A DNA stretch of 64,000 nucleotides, from NCBI RefSeq assembly GCF_016757755.1, contig NZ_CP068437.1, positions 1,426,001 to 1,490,000 on the forward strand, given 5' to 3'. Source of the stretch: Shewanella sp. KX20019. Lineage in GTDB: Bacteria > Pseudomonadota > Gammaproteobacteria > Enterobacterales > Shewanellaceae. Positions 51,112 to 59,072 of this stretch are shown here, piece by piece. Position 1 is the first letter of the stretch, and each line of letters opens with the position of its first letter. The notes under the pieces are model-generated. The model was not told the DNA's origin, searched no databases, and was given only the letters and a program-made list of their open reading frames with translations. A program made the translations under genes and the position numbers.

Positions 51112-51543
51112 ATGAAAAAACAAAATGGAATGGTGCTTTTTGCCTCTCTTATCATACTCATTATTATGACAGTGATTGGGGTCGCACTGGCTACCAATTC
51201 CAACATGTCGATGAAAATGGCCGGTGCGGGCTCTGAAAGAATTGAGGCCAGCATTATTGCCAATGGCGCCCTAGATAAGGTCATCGATGATAATGAGGGC
51301 GCTAGCTTTGCCAATATGACCGTTGAGACCACCGCTAATGTCATGGGGGAGTCTCAGTCTATGCAGCCACTGCTTATCAACGGTACCGTTCAAGATGTTG
51401 AGTGTCTGCGTAGCCCCAAAGCTAATGGTTCCACCACTGGGATCAGCTGCCGTAGAATTGAAATTTCAAGCAGCGCTAGTTTTGGGAAAAATGATATCGG
51501 AAATCTCACCGTTATATTGGGTGTAGAACAAGAAGTAATGTAA
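51112..51543 (+). CDS. pilX: Type IV pilus minor pilin PilX
   Basis: A 143-residue protein beginning MKKQNG and then MVLFASLIILIIMTVIGVALATNSNMSMKMA. Like other PilX proteins it lacks the position-5 glutamate. A C-terminal domain with two cysteines (VECLRS and ISCRR) follows. It lies between pilW and pilY1. Confidence 0.88.
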   Translation: MKKQNGMVLFASLIILIIMTVIGVALATNSNMSMKMAGAGSERIEASIIANGALDKVIDDNEGASFANMTVETTANVMGESQSMQPLLINGTVQDVECLRSPKANGSTTGISCRRIEISSSASFGKNDIGNLTVILGVEQEVM

Positions 51544-51628
51544 GTTGTAAAAAGAACTATGTAGCCACATTTTAGCAGTCTAAAGGGCGTTTTATGAATG
51601 ACAGTGTCGATGTACTCTGGAGTATATT

Positions 51629-54600
51629 ATGAATATTAAGCATCTAGCGTTTGCGGTTGTAACAGCGTGTGTTGCTATTTCTAGCGCGTCATTTGCAGAT
51701 GATAGTGATCTTTATGTTGTTAACTCTACCGCTCGTGAAGGGAACCCACCTAAGGTGCTCATTATTTTCGATAACTCAGGAAGTATGAGTACCGAAGTTG
51801 AAAATACCCCAGATGGTTATGACCCGCTTGAAACATACCCTGCATCTGGCAATAGTAACGCCTACTCAGACGATATGTTGTATTGGACATCGGGAGGCAT
51901 CGACAACACTAGTTTACCAACCCCTGACAGTCCATCTGAGTCACGTCGGTTTCTTAATGGCATCAACGGCTGTGCCGAAAGTAAACCAATTCTAAAAGAT
52001 TACGGTCGGTTTACGGGTTATTTAAGAGAATACTCTTCGCAAGGACAGTCCGGCTCTTGGGACGAAGTAAGGCAAAATAATGGCGCTAACTATGGTTATT
52101 TCGATTGTTGGGAAGATATTGACGCTGAGAACCCTGGCAATGCGACAGGAACCGATAATAAACATCCCGCACTAGCAGATGGCTTTCCGATTAATGGGCA
52201 AGATAAATACAATTTTAATATCGGTACGAAAGATTCTACTGAGTGGAATGCGGCTGTTGAGGCATCCAAACTGACAGAGTTTGGTGTCGGCAACCCAATC
52301 ACTCTTTATACTGCAAATTATCTACGTTGGTATCATGCAGTGCAAAATGGCGACATTGATAGCTCTAATAGAAGTCGACTGGAAATCGCTAAAGAGGCAA
52401 TCAACGGCATTATTACGACAATGCCAACAGTAGATTTCGGCCTGGCAATATTTAACCTTAACTATGACGATGAAGGCGAGAGAGATGGTGGCCGAATTGT
52501 CGCAGGTATCAAGTCGCGTACAACCAGCGAAGTCGATGCCTTAACATCACTTATCGAGTTGACGCCAGCGGAGACAAACACGCCACTGTGTGAAACGCTA
52601 TATGAAGCCTTTCAGTATTTCTCTGCTGGCCCAGTGACATTTGGTAATAAAGACTCTGATTATCATTTTGGCCGTGGAGATAAATATTCCGCCAATAACC
52701 CCGCTAGAGATCCTGACATTGAGTCGAGTGGCAGTTATATCACTCCCTTAAAAGCTTGTCCTGACGTGGCTTATATTATTTACATTACCGATGGAGTGCC
52801 AACCCTAGATAATTCAGCCGACGGCTTTATCACGACGTTGACTGCTGGTGCGACAGAGACTGGTGACTACAGTGATTTTTCTGAAGGTTTACCAAGTGGC
52901 CAAGTCAGTTACCTGCCTGCACTGGCCAGTTACATGTATAACAATGATCTTGTAAAGGGGGTATTGGATTCGTCGGGCACAGACAATAAGCAAACCGTAC
53001 AAACCTTTACCATTGGCTTTAGTTCGGGGGCGTTGGCGGCGGCTCCTCTATTGAAGGAAACGGCAAAAAGAGGCGGAGGGGAAGACCAATATTTTGATGC
53101 AAGTAATCCCATCGAATTAGAGCAGCATCTAAATGATGCTTTAACGTCAATAATGGCTATAGATTCAAGTTTTACATCCCCCAGTATTGCCAGCAATAAC
53201 TTTGATCGAACCCAGACGTTTGATGCTGCCTATTACGCAATGTTTTTACCTGGGAAGGGGCCAAGATGGAGTGGTAACTTAAAGAAACTTAAAGTTGATT
53301 CATCAGGAGTTTTGGTTGATAGCAAAAATCAGACTGCGATTGCGGATAATGGCAATATTAAAGATGATGCTTGCACATTCTGGAGTGATTGCGCTCTAAA
53401 GGATGGCAATAAGGTTAAGGTAGGCGGCGCTGCCGCCATGCTTGCTGAGAAACTTAAACAGCGAACTATTTACGTTGATCAGTCTAACGGCCTAACATCA
53501 CTGGCTCTAGTGAGTGCAAGTACCCTCGCTACCGCTATGGCGATAGAAGAGGCCGAAGTGGCGACAACGGTTGAATGGTTATATGGTGTCGATGTGGATG
53601 ATGACAATAATAACAGCAGTGTTAGTGACGCTCGTGTCGATATTATGGGCGACCCGTTACATTCGAAGCCGCTAGCGTTAAATTTTGGCTCATCAGGAAA
53701 GCCGGATATTCGCATTTTGTTAGGGACCAACCAAGGTCTGGTACATATGTTCAAGGATTCTGGCTCAACTGTGGATGAAACTTGGGCGTATATTCCCGCC
53801 AGCCTGTTAAGTAACGTGCCATTGCTGAAGACGAATAAGGAGGGGCGACACTCTGTTTATGGCATGGATGCTTCTCCAATTGCTTATACGGAGACTAATG
53901 CTGATGGACAAGTCACTAAGGCCTATGTTTACTTGGGAATGCGCCGAGGCGGAAGTTCATATTACGCGCTCGATATTAGCTCTCCTGATTCACCAAAGTA
54001 TATGTGGGCTATTACTCCTGAAAGCTCAGGCTTTTCTTTGTTAGGGCAGACCTGGTCAGAACCTGTGGTGACCAGTATTCCTGGGCATGTTGGTCCAGTG
54101 TTAATATTTGGCGGCGGTTATAATTCAGCTTACGATAGCGCAGGAACGCCAGAGTCAAGCATGGGGGAAGCTGTCTATATTGTAGATGCAGTAAAGGGCA
54201 CGCTAATACACTCATTTACAGCCGAAGGTATCGGCGGAACGGAAGTTGCTGGGATGAGCGATAGCATTGCAACATCAGTCGCAGTGCTCGACAGTAATAA
54301 TGATGGTGATACCGATAGAATCTACGCCACAGATGTCGGTGGCAATGTGTGGCGTATGGACTTACCTAGCGCAGACAAAAGCAAGTGGTCAGCCTATAAA
54401 TTTGCTGATTTGGGCGGTGATACAAATATAAATGATCGTCGTTTCTTCGCGGAAGCTGCTATTGCGCAAACCGTGTTTAGTAATATATCCACTGTCACTA
54501 CGACCATTGATGGTGAGTCTAGTACCACAACCGCTTACCAAAATATACCTTATGACGCCGTCGTTATCGGTAGTGGAAATAGGCCCAATCCAACCAGCAA

Positions 54601-55156
54601 AACCGCTGCAGATATGTTTTTTGTACTACAAGATAGAAATGTAGTGACAAAAACAATCACTTCTAAGCCCGCTCCAATTACTTGGGATATGCTTTATGAT
54701 GTGACTTCAGCGTCGCCAGATCCTGATTCAAACTCTGAAAATATCGCCTTTGGTCAAAAGCTTGGTTGGTTCTATGAGTTCTCGGGCCCTGGGGAGAAAA
54801 GCTTAACTGCAGCGCTTATCGTCGATGGAAACGTTTACTTTACATCATTTGTTCCGCCTGCTGAAACTGTGGCAGACATTGACAATAACGTTTGTGGTGT
54901 ATCAGGCCAAGGACGCTTATATATTTTTGGTTTACACAAAGGAACGAGAACGAGTAATCAGCTCTACTACGAACTAGGCGAAAGAGTCCCCGATACGCCA
55001 CAGATCGTGATACCAGCACCAGAGTCCGGCGAAGATCCGTATATTTATATTATTGGAGTGGGCAAAGGTGAAAAGGTTGGTGATGATTATTCCGGAACTA
55101 TTAATATAGGCGCCGGCCTAGGGGTCAACAAGATTTATTACCATATAAATGAGTAA
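51629..55156 (+). CDS. pilY1: Pilus-tip adhesin PilY1
   Basis: An 1175-residue secreted protein (signal MNIKHLAFAVVTACVAISSASFA). An N-terminal von Willebrand A-like domain has the MIDAS motif FDNSGSMS (about residues 49-56) and a long insertion. The C-terminal part (about 650-1150) is the PilY1 beta-propeller, with a calcium loop DSNNDGDTD near residue 888. PilY1 rides on minor pilins at the pilus tip, aids surface attachment and controls extension and retraction in a calcium-dependent way. It overlaps the next frame by eight bases if that gene starts at 55149. Confidence 0.93.
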   Translation: MNIKHLAFAVVTACVAISSASFADDSDLYVVNSTAREGNPPKVLIIFDNSGSMSTEVENTPDGYDPLETYPASGNSNAYSDDMLYWTSGGIDNTSLPTPDSPSESRRFLNGINGCAESKPILKDYGRFTGYLREYSSQGQSGSWDEVRQNNGANYGYFDCWEDIDAENPGNATGTDNKHPALADGFPINGQDKYNFNIGTKDSTEWNAAVEASKLTEFGVGNPITLYTANYLRWYHAVQNGDIDSSNRSRLEIAKEAINGIITTMPTVDFGLAIFNLNYDDEGERDGGRIVAGIKSRTTSEVDALTSLIELTPAETNTPLCETLYEAFQYFSAGPVTFGNKDSDYHFGRGDKYSANNPARDPDIESSGSYITPLKACPDVAYIIYITDGVPTLDNSADGFITTLTAGATETGDYSDFSEGLPSGQVSYLPALASYMYNNDLVKGVLDSSGTDNKQTVQTFTIGFSSGALAAAPLLKETAKRGGGEDQYFDASNPIELEQHLNDALTSIMAIDSSFTSPSIASNNFDRTQTFDAAYYAMFLPGKGPRWSGNLKKLKVDSSGVLVDSKNQTAIADNGNIKDDACTFWSDCALKDGNKVKVGGAAAMLAEKLKQRTIYVDQSNGLTSLALVSASTLATAMAIEEAEVATTVEWLYGVDVDDDNNNSSVSDARVDIMGDPLHSKPLALNFGSSGKPDIRILLGTNQGLVHMFKDSGSTVDETWAYIPASLLSNVPLLKTNKEGRHSVYGMDASPIAYTETNADGQVTKAYVYLGMRRGGSSYYALDISSPDSPKYMWAITPESSGFSLLGQTWSEPVVTSIPGHVGPVLIFGGGYNSAYDSAGTPESSMGEAVYIVDAVKGTLIHSFTAEGIGGTEVAGMSDSIATSVAVLDSNNDGDTDRIYATDVGGNVWRMDLPSADKSKWSAYKFADLGGDTNINDRRFFAEAAIAQTVFSNISTVTTTIDGESSTTTAYQNIPYDAVVIGSGNRPNPTSKTAADMFFVLQDRNVVTKTITSKPAPITWDMLYDVTSASPDPDSNSENIAFGQKLGWFYEFSGPGEKSLTAALIVDGNVYFTSFVPPAETVADIDNNVCGVSGQGRLYIFGLHKGTRTSNQLYYELGERVPDTPQIVIPAPESGEDPYIYIIGVGKGEKVGDDYSGTINIGAGLGVNKIYYHINE

Positions 55157-55160
55157 CTAT

Positions 55161-55574
55161 ATGAGCGATTCAAGAAGAGTTAACCAAAGTGCGGGCCGGG
55201 GCTTTACCCTCATTGAAGTCATGATCGTCGTCGCTATTGTCGGTATACTCGCGGCGATAGCATATCCGTCTTATAGCGATTATGTGACTAAGGCGGGCCG
55301 CTCAGATGGCGTTACCGCCGTGATGAATATTTCCAATTTACAAGAGCAATATTATTTAGACAATAGAAGCTATACCACAGATTTAACTGAGCTGGGCCTA
55401 GCAGCTTCATATGTGACTGAAAATGGACATTACAGCGTTGCCACTACAGGTGGCAGCAGCTTTACCATTACAGCATCTGCTGAAGGCACACAAAAGGCGA
55501 GAGATTCAACTTGTCAGACAATTACCTTGACCGATATTGGCGTCAAAGGACCTAGTGCGGAGTGCTGGAAATGA
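55161..55574 (+). CDS. pilE: PilE-like minor type IV pilin
   Basis: A 137-residue type IV pilin. Leader ending AGRG precedes FTLIEVMIVVAIVGILAAIAYPSYSDYV, the classic methylated-Phe start with glutamate at mature position 5. The head has the minor-pilin PilE pattern (QEQYYLDNRSYTTDLTELG) and a C-terminal cysteine pair. Start uncertain: ATG 55161 follows GAGTAAC; ATG 55149 overlaps pilY1. Stop overlaps the next gene (ATGA). Confidence 0.88.
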   Translation: MSDSRRVNQSAGRGFTLIEVMIVVAIVGILAAIAYPSYSDYVTKAGRSDGVTAVMNISNLQEQYYLDNRSYTTDLTELGLAASYVTENGHYSVATTGGSSFTITASAEGTQKARDSTCQTITLTDIGVKGPSAECWK

Positions 55575-55876
55575 AGATCATTAACCTGTATTTGTTGGCG
55601 ATGCTGCTACCTGTTTTTTCATGGGCCGAAACCTCAGCAAAAACTGAGAGCATGGACTACAAATGTTATATTGAGTCCTCTGTCGGTAACAAAGTCCTAT
55701 TCTATCGGTGGCCAATAAAAGAGCTTGAATTGAAAGTAGCAAGCCTACCTGGTAAGCAATTTATTAATAAGAAGGGGCGTAAAATCTTCATTCAAGATGT
55801 GGAAGAGTGTGTACGTCTAGATGATGTGTTTACGTCCAATAAAGCTCAGAAACAAGATAAATTAACACTTAGATAA
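55571..55876 (+). CDS. TapY2-like small secreted protein
   Basis: A 101-residue protein with a signal peptide (MKIINLYLLAMLLPVFSWA). The mature part reads DYKCYIE, then KKGRKIFIQDVEECVRLDDVF, with two conserved cysteines. This resembles the TapY2 family of short proteins encoded after PilY1 and PilE in Aeromonas and Shewanella; identification from memory, so moderate. It overlaps pilE through ATGA, so it is co-translated with the pilus genes. Confidence 0.65.
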   Translation: MKIINLYLLAMLLPVFSWAETSAKTESMDYKCYIESSVGNKVLFYRWPIKELELKVASLPGKQFINKKGRKIFIQDVEECVRLDDVFTSNKAQKQDKLTLR

Positions 55877-55881
55877 TGCTG

Positions 55882-56358
55882 TTAATCTGGGATATTTACT
55901 CTACCAGATGCAGCTACCACCAATGACTTACAGTTTGTTCTTGTGGATCCGCCTGGGCAGTAAGTCATGGTGCCTGAAGTAGACGCGAGTCCATCAGGGC
56001 TAAAAGTAACGGCTGTCGGCGCAAATGTTAGCCTGTCTTGAGAGTTAAACTCATTGATGACTTTGAGTGATTCATTCGTCCCCGCATTATCATAGAGAAC
56101 GGTAATGCCATCCATCCATGTGCTACCACAAGTGTTTGAGTCACTGCCCAGTGGGCAAACAGTGGTTTGCAAACCGTAGCTAATAGCCTGATTTCTAGCA
56201 AAGACAAATATCTGCTGAATTTTTCTTATTTCACTATCACTACGTGAAGCTTCATACATCGAAGTTAATGAGGGCATTGCGATAGCAATGAGTATTGCTG
56301 CGATGGCGATGGTAACCATTAACTCTACCAGCGTGAATCCTTTTCTCTTTGCTATCAT
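55882..56358 (-). CDS. FimT/GspH-like pseudopilin (copy 1)
   Basis: A 158-residue prepilin-like protein. Leader MIAKRKG precedes FTLVELMVTIAIAAILIAIAMPSLTSMYEASRSDSEIRKIQQIFVFARNQAIS, a FimT/FimU/GspH pattern. A pair of cysteines in the TTVCPLG and NTCGSTW segments and a late YCPGG follow. It faces the pilVWXY1E cluster and is probably a further minor pilin or pilus primer. It is a paralog of the next gene. Confidence 0.85.
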   Translation of the reverse strand: MIAKRKGFTLVELMVTIAIAAILIAIAMPSLTSMYEASRSDSEIRKIQQIFVFARNQAISYGLQTTVCPLGSDSNTCGSTWMDGITVLYDNAGTNESLKVINEFNSQDRLTFAPTAVTFSPDGLASTSGTMTYCPGGSTRTNCKSLVVAASGRVNIPD

Positions 56359-56487
56359 GACTATTTCCTGTCAAATTCCAGCCTAATTATAAGTAACTTT
56401 ACACTAATTTTCAGCAAATTAGCGCTTAAAATAATAGCCATTTTTTTGGCTTTGACTGTTTTTTGGCGGGGAATATAAAAATCGAAT

Positions 56488-57003
56488 TTAATTCGAGCAA
56501 TTGATGTCATTGCTCGAAGAAAAGCGAGCTCTACCTGAACGGTTTATAACAATCGCTTTAGCATAGGAACCTAGCGAGGAGTCAGGGCAATACTTTAAAG
56601 TACCATTAGATCCTGCTGCAAGCCCATCAGGCTGAAATTTAATAGCAGCTCTATTGAAAAGGATTGAATCTTGGGGATTAAATGGGCCAAGTGAGTAAAT
56701 TAATCGGTCGCTACCATCGATAGTATTAGCTTGGCCCGTATCGGTAAATACACTAATGTTCTGTTGCCAATCAGTTGAACAGCGCTGAGATTCAATAGGG
56801 CAAACGGTTACCCTCATCCCGTAGGTAATAGCATGATTCCTAGCAAGTTGAATGGATTGTTGAATTTTTCTAATGTTGATATCCGCTCTTACGTAGGCAT
56901 ATAAGGAGTTAAATGATGGCACCGCAATGGCCATTAAAATTGTACTTATGGCTAGTGTGACGATAAGCTCAATTAGCGTGAAGCCAGTTTGCCGTTTAAT
57001 CAT
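56488..57003 (-). CDS. FimT/GspH-like pseudopilin (copy 2)
   Basis: A 171-residue prepilin-like protein starting MIKRQTG then FTLIELIVTLAISTILMAIAVPSFNSLYAYVRADINIRKIQQSIQLARNHAITYGMRVTVCPIE. The architecture matches copy 1, with the same cysteine pattern and a KIQQ..xARN motif, so the two arose by tandem duplication. They are separated by about 130 bases and may share one transcript. Confidence 0.85.
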   Translation of the reverse strand: MIKRQTGFTLIELIVTLAISTILMAIAVPSFNSLYAYVRADINIRKIQQSIQLARNHAITYGMRVTVCPIESQRCSTDWQQNISVFTDTGQANTIDGSDRLIYSLGPFNPQDSILFNRAAIKFQPDGLAAGSNGTLKYCPDSSLGSYAKAIVINRSGRARFSSSNDINCSN

Positions 57004-57237
57004 GTTGTATCTTCCCTGAACAAGCTATATCGCATCCTGCGACTGAGCAACTGCAGGAATTATAGTGATCGCGTCGGCTCAACCTAGGTTGATTTAATAG
57101 ATTGTTCCGTTATAAGAAGACTGCATTTACTTTTAAGGTCAGCACTAAATCACTTTAGACTTCAGAGTTTTGCGGCTGCATGTTAAACTACAAAGCTGTA
57201 AATTTAGTCAATTCAGCAAGTTTTTAGGAGTTCTACA

Positions 57238-57576
57238 ATGAAAAAGGTCGAAGCCATTATTAAACCATTTAAGTTAGATGATGTGCGCGAGTCACTTGCT
57301 GATATTGGAATTACCGGAATGACGGTGTCTGAGGTTAAAGGCTTTGGGCGTCAAAAAGGTCATACTGAACTATATCGCGGCGCAGAATATATGGTCGATT
57401 TTTTGCCAAAAGTTAAAATAGAATTGGTTATTCAAGATGAACAACTTGATCAAGCTATAGACGTGATCGTTGATACTGCTCGTACGGGTAAAATCGGCGA
57501 TGGTAAGATCTTTGTAACCGATATAGAGCGTGTTATCCGTATTCGTACTGGCGAAGAAAACGAAGAAGCTGTTTAA
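57238..57576 (+). CDS. glnB: Nitrogen regulatory protein P-II
   Basis: A 112-residue trimeric signal protein that senses 2-oxoglutarate and ATP/ADP and controls NtrB and GlnE. The T-loop carries the uridylylated tyrosine in GHTELYRGAEYMVDFLPK. The B-loop TGKIGDGKIFV and the C-terminal RIRTGEE are perfect. MVDFLPK favours GlnB over GlnK, and no amtB is adjacent. AGGAG lies before the start. Confidence 0.96.
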   Translation: MKKVEAIIKPFKLDDVRESLADIGITGMTVSEVKGFGRQKGHTELYRGAEYMVDFLPKVKIELVIQDEQLDQAIDVIVDTARTGKIGDGKIFVTDIERVIRIRTGEENEEAV

Positions 57577-57632
57577 GCTAACGGAAGTCTTTTCACATGG
57601 TTTGGCTTTCAAATCATGTAAAAAGACCACTA

Positions 57633-58649
57633 TTATTTTTTAGGTGAGGCCGAAGAGTCGCGAATGACGGGTTCTGGAACAAAGACTCTCGATTGTTCTG
57701 AAGCTTGAGCACGACGCTTGGCGATTAATAACTCAGTCGCGATATGTGCTATTTTTTGATTTGGCTGGTGCACTGTGGTGAGCTTAGGCCAGGTTTGACG
57801 TGAAAAAGGGCTATCCTCAAAGCCGACAATCGAAATATCTGCTGGAATATCAACTCCCTCAAGTCTCGCCGCAAACAGTGCTCCAGCGGCGATTTCATCG
57901 TTACAAGCAACAATGGCTGTTGGTTTTTTAGTTTGGGCTAACAGCTTTTTAGCACCTTCCACTCCCGACTCAAACGAATACTGCCCATCAATGATAAAGT
58001 GATTATCGATGGTAATATTATTGTCGTTAAGGGCTTGTTTAAAACCAGCTAAGCGCTCTTTAGTCGATTCATGTTGTTCATCACCACTTAAAAATGCGAT
58101 CTGCTTATGACCGAGATCGATTAAATGCTGGGTAATTGATATTGCGCCAGATTTATCATCGACAAGAACGGCTAGGCCATTGTTATCTTCAAGTTTCTCT
58201 CCTGCAATAATGCGTACATAGCTCGCCTCAATTTTATCAAGAGCGGCCAGGATCACCGGATCTTCAGATAAAGGAGGGGTAAGAACTAAGCCTGACAATC
58301 TATTGTGCTTGACCAATTTAACCAACTCATCGCAAATATCTGCTGATTTAGAATCACACGGGTGGATCAATAATTCATAGCCGAGATCTTTACAAGCAGA
58401 CAAAATACCGTTTTGCATATCAATAATATAATAAGCATTAGGATTATCATAAATAAAGCCAATAACGTAAGAGCTTGTTCCTGCTAAATTTCTTGCTGCA
58501 AGGTTGGGTTGGTAATTTAACGCTTTAATCGCTTCGTTCACTTTATCGATTGTAGCTTGTTTTACCGAAGGCTCGTTATTGGTGACGCGAGAGACGGTTT
58601 TTATCGATACGCTTGCGTGTTTAGCGACATCATTAATAGTGACTTTCAT
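57633..58649 (-). CDS. LacI-family transcriptional regulator
   Basis: A 338-residue regulator: a LacI helix-turn-helix (TINDVAKHASVSIKTVSRVTNNEPSVKQATIDKVNEAIKALNYQPNLAARNL), then a periplasmic-binding-like effector domain (ETCNDEIAAGALFAARLEGVDIPADISIVGFEDSPF-type segment). The effector is probably a sugar. It is divergent from a TonB receptor, and an operator of LacI-family design lies between them. Local function: likely repressor of the receptor/halogenase locus. Specific sugar unknown. Confidence 0.92.
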   Translation of the reverse strand: MKVTINDVAKHASVSIKTVSRVTNNEPSVKQATIDKVNEAIKALNYQPNLAARNLAGTSSYVIGFIYDNPNAYYIIDMQNGILSACKDLGYELLIHPCDSKSADICDELVKLVKHNRLSGLVLTPPLSEDPVILAALDKIEASYVRIIAGEKLEDNNGLAVLVDDKSGAISITQHLIDLGHKQIAFLSGDEQHESTKERLAGFKQALNDNNITIDNHFIIDGQYSFESGVEGAKKLLAQTKKPTAIVACNDEIAAGALFAARLEGVDIPADISIVGFEDSPFSRQTWPKLTTVHQPNQKIAHIATELLIAKRRAQASEQSRVFVPEPVIRDSSASPKK

Positions 58650-58996
58650 AAAACTGATTTCTCGTTAATAAGAGAGCATAGCAATCAAATTATTGTAAAT
58701 AACATATCGTCAACATCTTGAGCTTTGACGACCATAATTGTTATCGAATTTAGCCGTATAGTGCGAACTTTTACGCTAATTAGCAATCATCTGATGCTGA
58801 TTTTTTGTATTTAATTCCTATATTGAAAAAAATGTCACTCTTGTGATCGAACCCGGATGCCCATTTAACCAACTGTATTTTAACGATAATAATGTTCTTT
58901 GCTTTGTTCTGTTGTTGTTTTTTGTGAATATAATTGACGCAGCGGTTATTTTGTTGTGGCGTAGCTGTTAAATATTGTGTAATGTTTGCTCTAGAC
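58650..58996. other. Divergent control region, LacI regulator / TonB receptor
   Basis: No gene is visible. CGTCAA (58708-58713) and TTGACG (58725-58730) form a weak inverted repeat with an eleven-base spacer. The clear operator candidate lies just to the right. Confidence 0.45.
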
Positions 58997-59012
58997 ATGA
59001 CAGCGTTGTCAT
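58997..59012 (+). promoter_or_regulatory. LacI-family operator upstream of the TonB receptor
   Basis: ATGACAGCGTTGTCAT has a central CG and seven of eight symmetric base pairs, the usual design of LacI-family operators. It ends 60 bases before the receptor start and lies in the same divergent region as the LacI-family gene. Confidence 0.7.
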
Positions 59013-59072
59013 TCCGGTTGGGGAATGGTTATGGATATAAAAAAAGATAATAAGTTATGGAAGGGAAACGAG

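Noticed and set aside
58780..58998. 72-codon minus-strand frame in the LacI/TonB receptor gap
   Set aside because: AT-rich, Lys/Asn-rich translation without ribosome-binding site; it covers the operator region, so control DNA is the better reading.
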